From the NCBI RefSeq assembly GCF_010894435.1, contig NZ_JAAIXZ010000004.1, positions 296,300 to 360,299 of the forward strand: DNA of 64,000 nucleotides. The letters are read 5' to 3'. Of this stretch, positions 25,237 through 33,953 are shown piece after piece. A model generated the notes under the pieces. The model worked only from the letters and a program-made list of their open reading frames with translations, did not search any database and had not been told where the DNA came from. The number at the start of each line of letters is the position of its first letter. Within the stretch, counting starts at the first letter, position 1. The position numbers were made by a program, and so were the translations under genes. This DNA comes from Pyxidicoccus trucidator (GTDB lineage Bacteria; Myxococcota; Myxococcia; Myxococcales; Myxococcaceae).

Positions 25237-26094
25237 ATGCCACGCCGTCAGACGACCGAGGCCGACTACCAGCGAAGGCTCCTGCGCGCCCAGCAGCTCC
25301 TTCAGGAGCGCCTGGACGAACCGCTGGAGCCCACCACCCTGGCCCGGGCGGCGCATTTCTCCCTGCACCACTTCCACCGCATCTTCCGCGCGCAGATGGG
25401 AGAGACGGTCATGGAGCACGTGCGCCGCCTGCGTCTGGAGCGGGCAGCGCGAAGGCTCCGCGCCACGGACGTGCGCCTGCTCGACCTCGCGCTCGAGGCC
25501 GGCTACGAGTCCCACGAGGCCTTCACGCGGGCCTTCATCTCCCGGTTCGGCGTGCCCCCGTCCGAGTTCCGCGAGCAGCCCTCATCGCGAGTCCTCGCCT
25601 GGAGCCAGGCGCAGTCCCGCGCGCCCGGAGTAGACGTCCAGGTGCGCGACTGCCCGGCGCTGCGCGTGGCCTTCATGCGCCACCGGGGCAGCTACGCGGG
25701 CGTCGGGCCCTTCTGGGAGCGGATGATGGACTGGGCCACGCGCCACGGGCTCCTCGGTGCGGAGCCCGTCCTGTATGGCGTGTGCCCCGACGACCCCGAG
25801 GTCACCGCGGAGGAGTTGCTGCGCTTCGATGCCTGTGTCGCTGTCGGTCAGGCGTTCGTCGCCGATGACGCGGTGGGCATCATGGACCTCCCCGCCGGTA
25901 CGTATGCCGTCGGGCTGCATCGCGGCTCCTACGCGCGGCTCAACGAGACGTACCTCGAGGTCATCGGACGTTGGTTCCCCACGAGTGGGTACGAGCTGGC
26001 CCCGGATGCAGTCGTGGAGCACTACCTCAACGACCCCGCGCGGACTCCCGAGGAGGAGCTGCTCACCGAGGTCCGCGTCCGCGTCGCCGACTGA
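25237..26094 (+). CDS. AraC-family regulator with GyrI-like effector domain
   Basis: A 285-residue Rob/MarA-like regulator. Two AraC helix-turn-helix units occupy residues about 8-110: ARAAHFSLHHFHRIFRAQMG, then LDLALEAGYESHEAFTRAFI and FGVPPSEFRE. A GyrI-like small-molecule-binding domain follows at about 130-285 (VQVRDCPALRVAFMRHRGSY, then YGVCPDDPEVT, VADDAVGIMDLPAGTYAVGL and YELAPDAVVEHYL). Such proteins bind toxic organics and switch on efflux or detoxification genes. Start ATG 25237 has GGGAG at the correct distance. The downstream gene is an unrelated lipoprotein. Confidence 0.92.
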   Translation: MPRRQTTEADYQRRLLRAQQLLQERLDEPLEPTTLARAAHFSLHHFHRIFRAQMGETVMEHVRRLRLERAARRLRATDVRLLDLALEAGYESHEAFTRAFISRFGVPPSEFREQPSSRVLAWSQAQSRAPGVDVQVRDCPALRVAFMRHRGSYAGVGPFWERMMDWATRHGLLGAEPVLYGVCPDDPEVTAEELLRFDACVAVGQAFVADDAVGIMDLPAGTYAVGLHRGSYARLNETYLEVIGRWFPTSGYELAPDAVVEHYLNDPARTPEEELLTEVRVRVAD

Positions 26095-26200
26095 GGACCC
26101 ATGGATGCCCTGCTGGCGCACGCGCGATACAGCGCGGCGTGCCTCATGCGGGAAGGATGCGCTGCCCATGATTCAGCCATGATGTGACTGGAGGCGGACC

Positions 26201-27088
26201 TTGCCATCATCACGCAACATGCGCTCCCGTTCCTGCTCGCTGCTGGCTTTGCTGCTCCTCTGCGGCTGCTCCCATCCCTCCATCACATCGCCGAAGACTG
26301 GAGGGGAGGGCACGCCTGCCGTCGCGGCCCGGCCCCCGGAGGGTCCGCTGTCCAAGGCCGCGCTCGAAGCCGTGCGCAAACGCGCGATGTACATCGTGGA
26401 CGCAGAGCGCGCCGCCATCCGTGCCACAGACCTCCTGCTGGAGATGAAGGAGCACGACAAGTCGAAGCTGGGGAGCTTCCTTACCGTGCCGCGAGGCGAC
26501 AGCTGGTACGGCATGTTCGGAAAGCTGGATGACAAGGGCACCTTCGTGCCCGCGTATGCCTTTCACTCGCCGCGCGCGGTGCCCGAGAAGATGGAGCCGT
26601 TGCCCCTGAGCGCGCTGCCCGGGGACTTCAGCGCCGAGGCGCGCGCGGTGGCGACGGCCTTGAAGCGGGCCTATGCCGCCCATGGCAGGCCGCGGCTCAA
26701 TCCGGTGGTCCATGCGGAGGACGGGGGCCTCTCCGTCTACGTGCTGCAGGGCTTCAACGAGCGAGGGCTGTACATGCTCGGCGGTGACTTTCGCTTCGAC
26801 TTCAGCCGGGATGGGCGCAAGGTCCTCAAGGAGGTCGCCCTGCACAAGAGCCTCATCCAGGTGGACCTCCGCGAGGATTCGGAGGAGCAGCGCACCGAGG
26901 CCTCCTTGCACTCGCACATCCTGTTCCCCGGGCCGGTGGAGACCGAGTGGGCCCTGCTGATGCTCTACCCGGAGCTCAAGACGCTGTACGTGGCCGCCCA
27001 GGGCTCGCGCTGGATGTACGCGATGCACCCGGACGGTAGGGTCCGAATCATCGATACGAAGGAGGAGAAGACGGTCGACCCGGAGTGA
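26201..27088 (+). CDS. Predicted lipoprotein of unknown function
   Basis: A 295-residue lipoprotein with a signal peptide and lipobox CGC (Cys23). The mature part has one polypeptide block (about residues 50-290) with no motif I can name. Notable stretches are MYIVDAERAAIRATDLLLEM, GSFLTVPRGDSWYGMFG and LHSHILFPGPVETEWALLML. Start choice: TTG 26201 has GGAGG seven bases upstream; ATG 26219 has none, so the TTG is used, adding six residues ahead of the usual charged n-region. No operon partner is evident. Confidence 0.72.
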   Translation: MPSSRNMRSRSCSLLALLLLCGCSHPSITSPKTGGEGTPAVAARPPEGPLSKAALEAVRKRAMYIVDAERAAIRATDLLLEMKEHDKSKLGSFLTVPRGDSWYGMFGKLDDKGTFVPAYAFHSPRAVPEKMEPLPLSALPGDFSAEARAVATALKRAYAAHGRPRLNPVVHAEDGGLSVYVLQGFNERGLYMLGGDFRFDFSRDGRKVLKEVALHKSLIQVDLREDSEEQRTEASLHSHILFPGPVETEWALLMLYPELKTLYVAAQGSRWMYAMHPDGRVRIIDTKEEKTVDPE

Positions 27089-27225
27089 GCCCGGGACGAT
27101 GCACGGATGCGCTGGAGCCTCTTCGTGGCGTCGCTCGTCACGACGCGATTGCAATCCCCTGACTTGTCGTGGGGCGAGCTTCAGGAAGGCCGCGGCGTCT
27201 TGCGGCCTGGGGTTTCACCCACCTG

Positions 27226-27693
27226 TCAGGCGCTCCCGGACAGGCCCACCACCACCTCGGCTTCGACGAGGCCCTGGCCCAGGGAAGCCAGCGCGTATCG
27301 CTCGTAGTCGGCGGCGTAGCGCCGCTCTCCGCGCCGCTCCCACGCCTCCCCCACGTGGGCCCAGGTCCGCCAGAGCGCCTGGGCCGGGTCCCCCCGGGCC
27401 ATGAACCGCGCGTAGTTGCCACGGGGGATGACCACCTTGCGCATCCCCTCGGGGACGGGCGCCGTCGCGTCGGCCTGGACGCCGAGGAGCATCGTGTAGG
27501 CGCCGCGGTAGTCACTCTCGTAGTCGCAATAGACGGCGTAGACGTCGCGCGCGCCCGGCAGCGCCGGCAGGGACTCCTGCATGAACCGCTGCCAGAACGC
27601 GGGGATGTCCCGGGCGGCCTGCTCGGGCGAGGTGCGCAGCGCCGGACCGAGGATGACGAGGTCTTCGTCCTGCTTCAGGTACTCCGCATGCAT
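27226..27693 (-). CDS. GyrI-like effector-binding protein
   Basis: A 155-residue soluble protein formed almost wholly by a GyrI-like/AraC effector-binding domain: ILGPALRTSPEQAARDIPAF, YAVYCDYESDYRGAYTMLLG, PEGMRKVVIPRGNYARFMAR then YALASLGQGLVEAEVVVGL. It lacks a DNA-binding domain, so it probably captures small molecules or inhibits another protein as GyrI does. ATG 27693 (MHAEYLKQDEDLV) is preferred to 27780 because the extension lies outside the domain. It is only 1.1 kb from the AraC-GyrI regulator and may relate to the same compounds. Confidence 0.82.
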   Translation of the reverse strand: MHAEYLKQDEDLVILGPALRTSPEQAARDIPAFWQRFMQESLPALPGARDVYAVYCDYESDYRGAYTMLLGVQADATAPVPEGMRKVVIPRGNYARFMARGDPAQALWRTWAHVGEAWERRGERRYAADYERYALASLGQGLVEAEVVVGLSGSA

Positions 27694-27808
27694 CTTCGCT
27701 TCTCCGCGCTCGTGTGGAACGACGCGGAGGAAGGTAGCGGGAGCGTCCGGAGCCCATTTGATGGCCCGTGCTTTTTTCACACGGGCGGGCCCCCGGCCCT
27801 CTCAGCGG

Positions 27809-28909
27809 CTACTGCGCGGAGGCCGCGTCGGACGGCGCCGCGGCGGTGACGGTGCGCTGCTTCGGCCAGAAGCGCGCGGCATGCACTCCGTCCAGCGCGA
27901 AGACGCGCGCCTTCGTCTTGGCGTCGTACACGCGCACGGCCTTTTCGGCGGAGACCAGCAGCAAGGGCCCGCGCATCCGCAACTCCACCGCCGACGCGGG
28001 AGCCACGGACAGCGACTCCGGCTCCGCGAGCCGGTCCTGCACCTCCCAGCGCAGCGGAGGCATCAGCGTGGACAGCTCGCCGGTGGCGCGCCACGCGTAC
28101 AGGGGGCCACCGTCCGTCTCGACAGACACCCACTCGCCGTACTTCGCGTGGCCCTTGTCCTCCACCACCGCGTCGAGCCGGGCCGCGTCCTCGCTGCCTT
28201 CCGGTAGCTCGGTCGCCGTGGGAGCGTCCGGGTCCACCCCCGACGTGGAGGACACCAGCAGGCCCGTGGTGGCCAGCGCGCGCGTGCCAGCCGCCGCGTC
28301 CGACTCATAGACGGTGGCCACCGTCTCGAGTCGCTTCCACGTGTCGCCCTCGCGGCGGAAGGCGTGCGCCAGCCCGGGGCCGCCCTCCGGCTCGGCGATG
28401 GGGATGCGCTGGCCCTCGAAGAGGAAGTACTCCGCGCTGCCCTCGGACTTGCGGACCAGGTCCTCCACCTGGGACACCAGCGCGACGGCTCGACCCGCTG
28501 CGTCGAAGCCGACCGCGTCCGTGCTGCCCGCCTCCGGTAGCACGAGCACGGCGCCCTGGCCCGCCTGGAGGTCCACCAGCCACGCGCGCGGCTTCACGGC
28601 GCCGCTGCCCCGGTCCACCATGGCGCCCCGCCGGCCGTCCGGGCTCCACGCCAGGCGAAGCCGCTCGCACGCCGCGTCCACGGTGAAGAGGGGCTTCTTC
28701 GCACCGGCGGTGTCCTCGCGCGTCCACGTGCAGCCCGAGGGCTTCGCGTCCTGGAGGTAGGAGAGGGTGAACGCGGGCACGGGCGCCACGGCCTTCACCT
28801 CCACCGGAGCCGGGGAGGGGGGCACGGGGGCGGGGTCCTGGGACTTCTTGCAGGCACCGAGCAACAGCGCGGAACCAATGAAGAACGCGGGGCCGAGACG
28901 GCGGTCCAT
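27809..28909 (-). CDS. Beta-propeller-like lipoprotein
   Basis: A 366-residue lipoprotein with lipobox LLGAC (Cys20) and a short Pro-rich linker. The mature part reads as a WD40-like propeller with repeated strand patterns (LAWSPDGRRGAMVDRG, VDLQAGQGAVLVLPE, VGFDAAGRAVALVSQ and LLLVSAEKAVRVYDAKTKAR). This suggests that it displays or monitors a process at the envelope, but no enzymatic motif is visible. ATG 28909 gives a clean n-region (MDRRLGPAFF). It is divergent from the DUF4159-like gene across a 155-base spacer. Confidence 0.8.
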   Translation of the reverse strand: MDRRLGPAFFIGSALLLGACKKSQDPAPVPPSPAPVEVKAVAPVPAFTLSYLQDAKPSGCTWTREDTAGAKKPLFTVDAACERLRLAWSPDGRRGAMVDRGSGAVKPRAWLVDLQAGQGAVLVLPEAGSTDAVGFDAAGRAVALVSQVEDLVRKSEGSAEYFLFEGQRIPIAEPEGGPGLAHAFRREGDTWKRLETVATVYESDAAAGTRALATTGLLVSSTSGVDPDAPTATELPEGSEDAARLDAVVEDKGHAKYGEWVSVETDGGPLYAWRATGELSTLMPPLRWEVQDRLAEPESLSVAPASAVELRMRGPLLLVSAEKAVRVYDAKTKARVFALDGVHAARFWPKQRTVTAAAPSDAASAQ

Positions 28910-29064
28910 GAAGCTCTCCGGGGGAGGTACGACTCCACCATGGCAGAACGGTGGGAGTGGGAGGAAGTCACGCACGGAGTAGCCGGTGGTACACAAAACT
29001 TTTGCCCACCTGGCCCGTTGAACCCGCCTGCCTGCCCTGTTCCCCTGCTGGAGGCGCCGTTCCC

Positions 29065-30171
29065 ATGTCACTCGCCCGTACCCTGCGCGCCGCGCTCGTC
29101 GGCGTGCTCTGCCTTGCTTTGCCCGCGCTCGCCGAGGGCCCGCTGGGCGACCCGAAGATGTCCACGGCCAACAAGGCCGCGGCCAAGGTGCTCAAGGCCC
29201 GCATGCAGGAGGAGCGGCCGGAGGACTACGCCGTCCTCCAGAAGGTGGAGGCCGCCGAGGTGGTGGTGGTGTCCGGCGAGTACGACCGCGTCCAGGACGT
29301 GCTGCGCGAGGTGGGCGTGCCCCATGTCGTCGTGTCACCCACGCAGCTGGCGCGCACGCCGCTCAACGCGAAGCAGCTCCTCATCATCAACTGCTCGGGC
29401 AGCCTGGGGCCCCGGGGCATCGAGAAGGTGCGCCGGTTCGTCAACGCGGGCGGCTTCCTCTACACCACGGACTGGGCGCTCACCCGCGTGGTGGAGAAGG
29501 CCTTCCCCGGCTTCATTGCCTTCAACGGCCGCGAGACGGGGGACGATGTGGTGGAGGTGCAGGTGAAGGAGTCCAGCGGCAGCAACCTGCTCAAGCACCT
29601 GCACCTGGCCAACGCGAATCCCAAGTGGTGGCTGGAGGGCTCGTCCTACCCCATCCGCGTCCTCAAGCCGGACGCGGTGGAGGTGCTGGTGGAGAGCAAG
29701 GAGATGAAGCGCAAGTACGGCGCCGCGCCCATTGCCGTGCTGTTCCGCTACGGCGACGGCAAGGTGATGCACATCGCCAGCCACTTCTACCTGCAGCGCA
29801 ACCAGGTGCGCTCGGTGGCCGAGGCGAAGAAGGGCGGCGCGTACCTGAAGGAGGACGCGAAGCTGTCGAAGAAGGCGGCCGAGGCGCTCGCCAATGACGT
29901 GGATGTGAAGAACTCCCAGGCGGGAGACATCCAGAGCGCTTATGCGGCACAGCAGATGACGAGCAACCTGGTCATCGAGCGGAAGAAGGACCAGGCGCGC
30001 ATCGACCAGATTTACAGCAGCACGCTGGCGGCGCCGGCTCCGGCGGCCCGGGGGCGGGGGGCGCTGGACCTGGGGACGCGCGTGAAGGTGGTGGAGAAGA
30101 AGGAGGGGAAGGTGAAGGTGCGCTCCATGGAAGGCGAGGAGGCCTGGGTGGACGCGGCGGCGGTGAAGTAG
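29065..30171 (+). CDS. Secreted ThuA/DUF4159-like protein with C-terminal SH3-like domain
   Basis: A 368-residue exported protein; the signal peptide runs to about residue 23 (ALPALAEG). The central region (about 55-215) has the Rossmann-like strands VVVVSGEYDRVQDVLREVGV, HVVVSPTQLARTPLNAKQLL and the segment RRFVNAGGFLYTTDWALTRV. That last element is typical of glutamine-amidotransferase-like/DUF4159 proteins, which bind a substrate at an envelope site. The last about 45 residues (LDLGTRVKVVEKKEGKVKVR) look like a bacterial SH3 unit that binds cell wall. No nucleophile cysteine is placed as in true amidotransferases. GGAGG lies about 10 bases before ATG 29065. It is followed after 14 bases by the TRIC-like gene. 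Confidence 0.75.
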   Translation: MSLARTLRAALVGVLCLALPALAEGPLGDPKMSTANKAAAKVLKARMQEERPEDYAVLQKVEAAEVVVVSGEYDRVQDVLREVGVPHVVVSPTQLARTPLNAKQLLIINCSGSLGPRGIEKVRRFVNAGGFLYTTDWALTRVVEKAFPGFIAFNGRETGDDVVEVQVKESSGSNLLKHLHLANANPKWWLEGSSYPIRVLKPDAVEVLVESKEMKRKYGAAPIAVLFRYGDGKVMHIASHFYLQRNQVRSVAEAKKGGAYLKEDAKLSKKAAEALANDVDVKNSQAGDIQSAYAAQQMTSNLVIERKKDQARIDQIYSSTLAAPAPAARGRGALDLGTRVKVVEKKEGKVKVRSMEGEEAWVDAAAVK

Positions 30172-30185
30172 CAGCCTCGCGGTCC

Positions 30186-30884
30186 ATGGCTTTCGAGCTG
30201 ACCGCACCCGAGGTAACCGAAGAAGTCATCTCCCTGGGCACGATCATCGTGGACCTGGTGGGCGTGTTCGCGGGCGCGGTGCTGGGCGCGTTGCAGGCCG
30301 AGCGCCGGAAGATGGACCTGATGGGCTTCCTGGTGCTGGGGCTCGTCTCCGGTGTCGGGGGCGGCGTCATCCGCGACACGCTGTTGCAGGCGGGGCCCCC
30401 GCTGGCGCTGGTGCGGCCGAGCTACCTGTCCGTGGCGCTGCTCGGCTCGTTCGCGGCCTTCCTCTTCGAGCTGCGGCGTGGGCCGGGCGTGCGGCTGCTG
30501 GCGACGCTGGACGCGCTGACGCTGGGGGCCTTCGCGGTGGCGGGGACGCAGCGGACGCTGGAGGTGGGGCTGCACCCCGGCACGGCGCTGTTGATGGGCG
30601 TCATCACCGCGGCGGGAGGCGGCGTCGTCCGCGACGTGCTCACCCGGCAGACACCGACGCTGATGCGGGCCGTGCCCGGGTACTACGCGACAGCGGCCCT
30701 GGCGGCGAGCATCGTCTGCCTCGCGCTCTCCAGTGCCGGGCATCCCAAGCTGGCGCTGCTGGCGGGGATGCTGGTGGGTGGGGCGCTGCGGCTCGTGTCG
30801 CTGCGCTTCGGGTGGAGGCTGCCCGTCAAGCGGACGCGGACGCCGGAGTCGCGGGAGGCGGAGCGCCGGGAGCCTCCGCCGTAG
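30186..30884 (+). CDS. TRIC/UPF0126-type cation channel
   Basis: A 232-residue inner-membrane protein with seven probable helices. It shows the repeated signature of the UPF0126/TRIC family: GVFAGAVLGALQAERRKMDL then LGLVSGVGGGVIRDTLLQ in the first half, and LMGVITAAGGGVVRDVLT in the second. The duplicated GGG-x-x-RD lines the ion path in solved bacterial TRIC channels, which are potassium-permeable trimers. The C-terminal tail is Arg/Glu-rich. It is likely to be co-transcribed with the preceding secreted-protein gene. Confidence 0.9.
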   Translation: MAFELTAPEVTEEVISLGTIIVDLVGVFAGAVLGALQAERRKMDLMGFLVLGLVSGVGGGVIRDTLLQAGPPLALVRPSYLSVALLGSFAAFLFELRRGPGVRLLATLDALTLGAFAVAGTQRTLEVGLHPGTALLMGVITAAGGGVVRDVLTRQTPTLMRAVPGYYATAALAASIVCLALSSAGHPKLALLAGMLVGGALRLVSLRFGWRLPVKRTRTPESREAERREPPP

Positions 30885-30906
30885 CGAGGGCTGGCGCTGT
30901 TCGCGC

Positions 30907-31521
30907 TCAGATGATGCAGCGAAAGGTCAGGCTCATCCGAGGAGGCGCGGTGGGCTCGGGCGGTAACGCGTGCTGCCATGCGTCCTGGATGTGTTGCTGC
31001 ATCACCAGGAGCGAGCCACTGCCGAGCCGCAGGTCCACGAGGTGCTCCCTCGCGTCCTTCCTCCGGAAGCGGAGGGTCCTTGGCCCGCCCAGGCTGATGA
31101 TGGACACCGTGGTGCCGGGCTCGAGGTGCTCGTAGGAGTCGGAGTGGAACCCCATCGAGGAGGCACCCTCCGGGTAGAAGTTGATGAGGCAGTTGGTGAT
31201 GCGGTGCCGCGCCACGCCTTCAACCGCTTGCGCCATTGCGCGGAGGTCCGGCGGCATGGGAACGGGCGGGTAGGTGATACCCGAGTAGTCATAGGGTGCG
31301 CCGAAGCTCGCGGTGAGGCGCGCACGCATGCGGGTGTCCCAGGCGATGTTGCGCTGGAAGTGCTCCAGGAGCCGGGAGGACTCGGGGGTGAAGTCCTCGA
31401 TGAGCTCGACGCCTTCAATCGGTGAAGTGGGCATGGGGGCTGAGTACGGCACCACGGGGCCAGACAGGTCAAAGCGGAAGAGCAGCTCCCAGGGGCCAAG
31501 GTGCGCGGAAGGAACCGTCAT
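30907..31521 (-). CDS. AlkB-like 2-oxoglutarate/Fe(II) dioxygenase
   Basis: A 204-residue protein with the AlkB dioxygenase signature. Iron ligands are in GFHSDSYEHLEPG (His-x-Asp) and the distal His in DAWQHALPP; 2-oxoglutarate contacts are Arg residues in PRMSLTFR. These enzymes remove alkyl groups from DNA or RNA bases, or modify proteins. An in-frame ATG at 31434 (MPTSPIEGVELI) would remove 29 residues; 31521 has AGGTGGA just upstream, so the longer form is given. It is encoded opposite and next to the TRIC gene, 22 bases from its end. Confidence 0.86.
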   Translation of the reverse strand: MTVPSAHLGPWELLFRFDLSGPVVPYSAPMPTSPIEGVELIEDFTPESSRLLEHFQRNIAWDTRMRARLTASFGAPYDYSGITYPPVPMPPDLRAMAQAVEGVARHRITNCLINFYPEGASSMGFHSDSYEHLEPGTTVSIISLGGPRTLRFRRKDAREHLVDLRLGSGSLLVMQQHIQDAWQHALPPEPTAPPRMSLTFRCII

Positions 31522-31586
31522 TCCACCTGCCTGCTATCCGGGCGAGGGGCTTCCGCGTGAGCGGAAGGGAAGACGCCCGGTCACCG

Positions 31587-31901
31587 TCACCCACGGGTTG
31601 CGAGCACGAGGAGTGCACCCGTCGAGAGGAGAGTCCACACCGCGAGCGGGCCGTAGCGTCGCGACCGACGCGCTCGCATTCCGAGGCGGAAGAGCACGAG
31701 CCCCAGCACGGCGGCAGCGAGCCCGTTCGCCGCGCGGAGGACCCACGGCGCCGCGTCCTGCGCGATGCTCGCTCCGAGTCCGAACGCGGACAGATAGACC
31801 GCAATACATACCGGGCACTTGGGCAGCAGCGCGGCCACGAGCGTCGGCAGAAGAGCGGCGCCCGCGAGCGGGGTACTTCTTGGGAGATGCCAGGTCCGCA
31901 T
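31587..31901 (-). CDS. Small integral membrane protein with CxxC (MerC/DUF-like)
   Basis: A 104-residue protein with three membrane helices. Between the first helices is PKCPVCIAVYLSAFGLGASI, where the two Cys in a Cys-x-x-Cys could bind a metal or be redox active. This is common in MerC-like and other small membrane families. No family is claimed with confidence. It begins 97 bases from the start of the divergent HTH protein. Confidence 0.7.
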   Translation of the reverse strand: MRTWHLPRSTPLAGAALLPTLVAALLPKCPVCIAVYLSAFGLGASIAQDAAPWVLRAANGLAAAVLGLVLFRLGMRARRSRRYGPLAVWTLLSTGALLVLATRG

Positions 31902-31998
31902 GCTCGCCTCCGGGGATGTTCAATCCATAGCCACGGGCGCAGCCCCCGGGGAGTAACAAGCGCGGCGCGAATCCCCGGGGCGGAGGTAGCGTTCAGGG

Positions 31999-33222
31999 AT
32001 GGACTCCCTGATTGCCGCGGCCGCGCGGGCACTGTCCGCCGGCGACGCGCTCGGTGCCTTGAAGCGCGTCGCCCTTCGAGACGATGCCCCGGCGCTCGCG
32101 CTGCGCGGGATCGCCATGGCCCAGCTCGGTGAGCACACGCGGGCTCGCGAACTGCTGCGGCGCGCTGCTCGCGCCTTCGGCACGAACGAGGAGCTTGCTC
32201 GCTCTCGCTGCAAGGTGGCCGAGGCGGAGGTGGCCCTGGCCGTTCGCGACCTGACCTGGTCACCGCGCGCGCTGGACTCGGCACTCCTGACGCTCGAGGC
32301 CCACGGGGACCGGGTGAATGCACTGCATGCCCGATTGATTGCCATCCGCCGGCTGCTGCTGCTCGGGCGCATCGACGAGGCCGGGAGTGCGCTCGCACGG
32401 CTGGATACGCGTGGCATGCCGCCCTCGTTGGTCGCCATTGCCGAGCTGGCCTCGGCGGAAGTCTCGCTGCGGTTGATTCGGACGCGCCCCGCGCGTGAGG
32501 CGCTCGAACGGGCTCACGAGGCCGCGCGGCGGGCTCGCATTCCTCCACTGCTGGCCGAGGTGGAGCAGGCCCGCGCGGTGCTCGACCGCCCCGCAGCGCG
32601 GTGGATTCGCGCCGGCTCCGAGCGGGTGCTCCTGCTGGAAGAGGTGGAGGCCGTGCTCGCCTCGGGCGAGCTCGTCATCGACGCCTGCCATCGCACGCTG
32701 CGAAGCGGCACCCAGGGGGTGTCGCTGGCCAGGAGGCCGGTCCTCTTCGCCCTGGCGCGTGCGCTCGGCGAGTCCTGGCCGGACGGCGTTGCGCGCGAGG
32801 TCTTGATTGCACGTGCCTTCGGAGTGCGCCGCGTGAACGAGTCGCATCGAGTCCGCCTGCGAGTGGAGGTGGGCCGCCTTCGCGCGGTGCTCGCGCCCCT
32901 GGCCCAGGTCGAGGCGACGAAGACCGGCTTCGTGCTCACTCCGCGCCCCGCCCGTCCTGTCACCGTGCTCCTGCCGCCCATCGAGGGGGATGCGGCTTCG
33001 CTGCTGGCGCTGCTCTCAGACGGAGAAGCCTGGTCGACCTCGGCCCTCGCGCTCGCGCTGGGCGAGAGTCAGCGCAGCGTCCAGCGGGCGCTCGCTGAGC
33101 TCGAAGCCTCGGGACGGGTGCAGGCGCTCGGGCGTGCCCGGGCGCGGCGCTGGCTCTCTCCGCCGCTGACGGGATTCACGACGACGTTGTTACTCCCCGC
33201 GTCCGCGCCCGGTGGGTACTAG
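31999..33222 (+). CDS. HTH-containing regulator with TPR-like N-terminus
   Basis: A 407-residue soluble protein. Residues about 1-190 consist of paired helices with TPR-like spacing (ALRGIAMAQLGEHTRARELL, LHARLIAIRRLLLLGRIDEA). The central part (about 225-305) has a winged-helix look (RRPVLFALARALGESWPDGV, then AREVLIARAFGVRRVNESHR, VRLRVEVGRLRAVL), resembling OmpR-like output domains. A second helix-turn-helix lies near the end (WSTSALALALGESQRSVQRA). Such architecture fits a transcription regulator that binds a peptide or protein. The propeller and DUF899 genes follow on the same strand 44 bases downstream, so they are likely to be under its control. Confidence 0.72.
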   Translation: MDSLIAAAARALSAGDALGALKRVALRDDAPALALRGIAMAQLGEHTRARELLRRAARAFGTNEELARSRCKVAEAEVALAVRDLTWSPRALDSALLTLEAHGDRVNALHARLIAIRRLLLLGRIDEAGSALARLDTRGMPPSLVAIAELASAEVSLRLIRTRPAREALERAHEAARRARIPPLLAEVEQARAVLDRPAARWIRAGSERVLLLEEVEAVLASGELVIDACHRTLRSGTQGVSLARRPVLFALARALGESWPDGVAREVLIARAFGVRRVNESHRVRLRVEVGRLRAVLAPLAQVEATKTGFVLTPRPARPVTVLLPPIEGDAASLLALLSDGEAWSTSALALALGESQRSVQRALAELEASGRVQALGRARARRWLSPPLTGFTTTLLLPASAPGGY

Positions 33223-33266
33223 TTGTCCTGGATGGCGCGACGCAGCGCCCGAAGAGGAGCCACGAT

Positions 33267-33953
33267 ATGAGCCACACCCAAACCCAGGCAGCGAAGCCGA
33301 AAAGGCCGGCACGTGTGCAGGCCGCCGAGGTCGTCCGGGAGTACGGCCCGTTCCCGGGCGCCGAGAGCGTGCACGGCGTCACGCACGACGGCAGCCGCGT
33401 CTGGGCCGCCACCGGCACGAAGCTCATCGCCTTCGACCCCACGAGCGGCGAGCCCGTGCGGACGCTGGACGCCGCGTCGGACGCGGGGACCGCCTTCGAC
33501 GGCAAGCACCTGTTCCAGCTCGCGGAGAGCCGCATCGACAAGATTGACCCGGAGACGGGGCGCGTCGTCTCGTCGATACCGGCTCCCGGCAACGGTCGCG
33601 ACTCGGGACTCACCTGGGCCGAGGGCACGCTCTGGGTGGGCCAGTACCGAGACCGCAAGATTCATCAAATCGACCCGGAGACGGGCGCCATCCTCCGCAC
33701 CATCGAGTCGAACCGCTTCGTCACCGGGGTGACGTGGGTCGATGGTGAGCTGTGGCACGGCACCTGGGAAGAGGACGTGAGCGATATCCGCCACATCGAC
33801 CCGGACTCGGGCGAGGTGCTCGAGCGGCTGGAGATGCCGCGCGGAGCCGGCGTGAGCGGGCTCGAGTCGGACGGCGGGGAGCTGTTCTTCTGCGGAGGCG
33901 GACCCGCGGGGAAGGTCCGCGCCGTGCGCCGACCGAAGGGAGCGACGCCATGA
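33267..33953 (+). CDS. Cytoplasmic beta-propeller protein (Vgb/glutamine-cyclotransferase-like)
   Basis: A 228-residue protein without signal peptide, made of repeated blades: SRVWAATGTKLIAFDPTSGE, KHLFQLAESRIDKIDPETGR, GTLWVGQYRDRKIHQIDPET, GELWHGTWEEDVSDIRHIDP. The repeating I(D/H)P(E/D)TG pattern is that of Vgb-lyase/glutamine-cyclotransferase propellers, with about five blades. Enzymatic activity is not evident. It overlaps the DUF899 gene by ATGA (33950-33953), so the two are translated together and probably act together. Confidence 0.78.
   Translation: MSHTQTQAAKPKRPARVQAAEVVREYGPFPGAESVHGVTHDGSRVWAATGTKLIAFDPTSGEPVRTLDAASDAGTAFDGKHLFQLAESRIDKIDPETGRVVSSIPAPGNGRDSGLTWAEGTLWVGQYRDRKIHQIDPETGAILRTIESNRFVTGVTWVDGELWHGTWEEDVSDIRHIDPDSGEVLERLEMPRGAGVSGLESDGGELFFCGGGPAGKVRAVRRPKGATP

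Noticed and set aside
27107..27307. 66-codon rightward ORF downstream of the lipoprotein
   Set aside because: Overlaps the 3' end of the GyrI-like gene on the other strand, has no ribosome site and no conserved-looking sequence.
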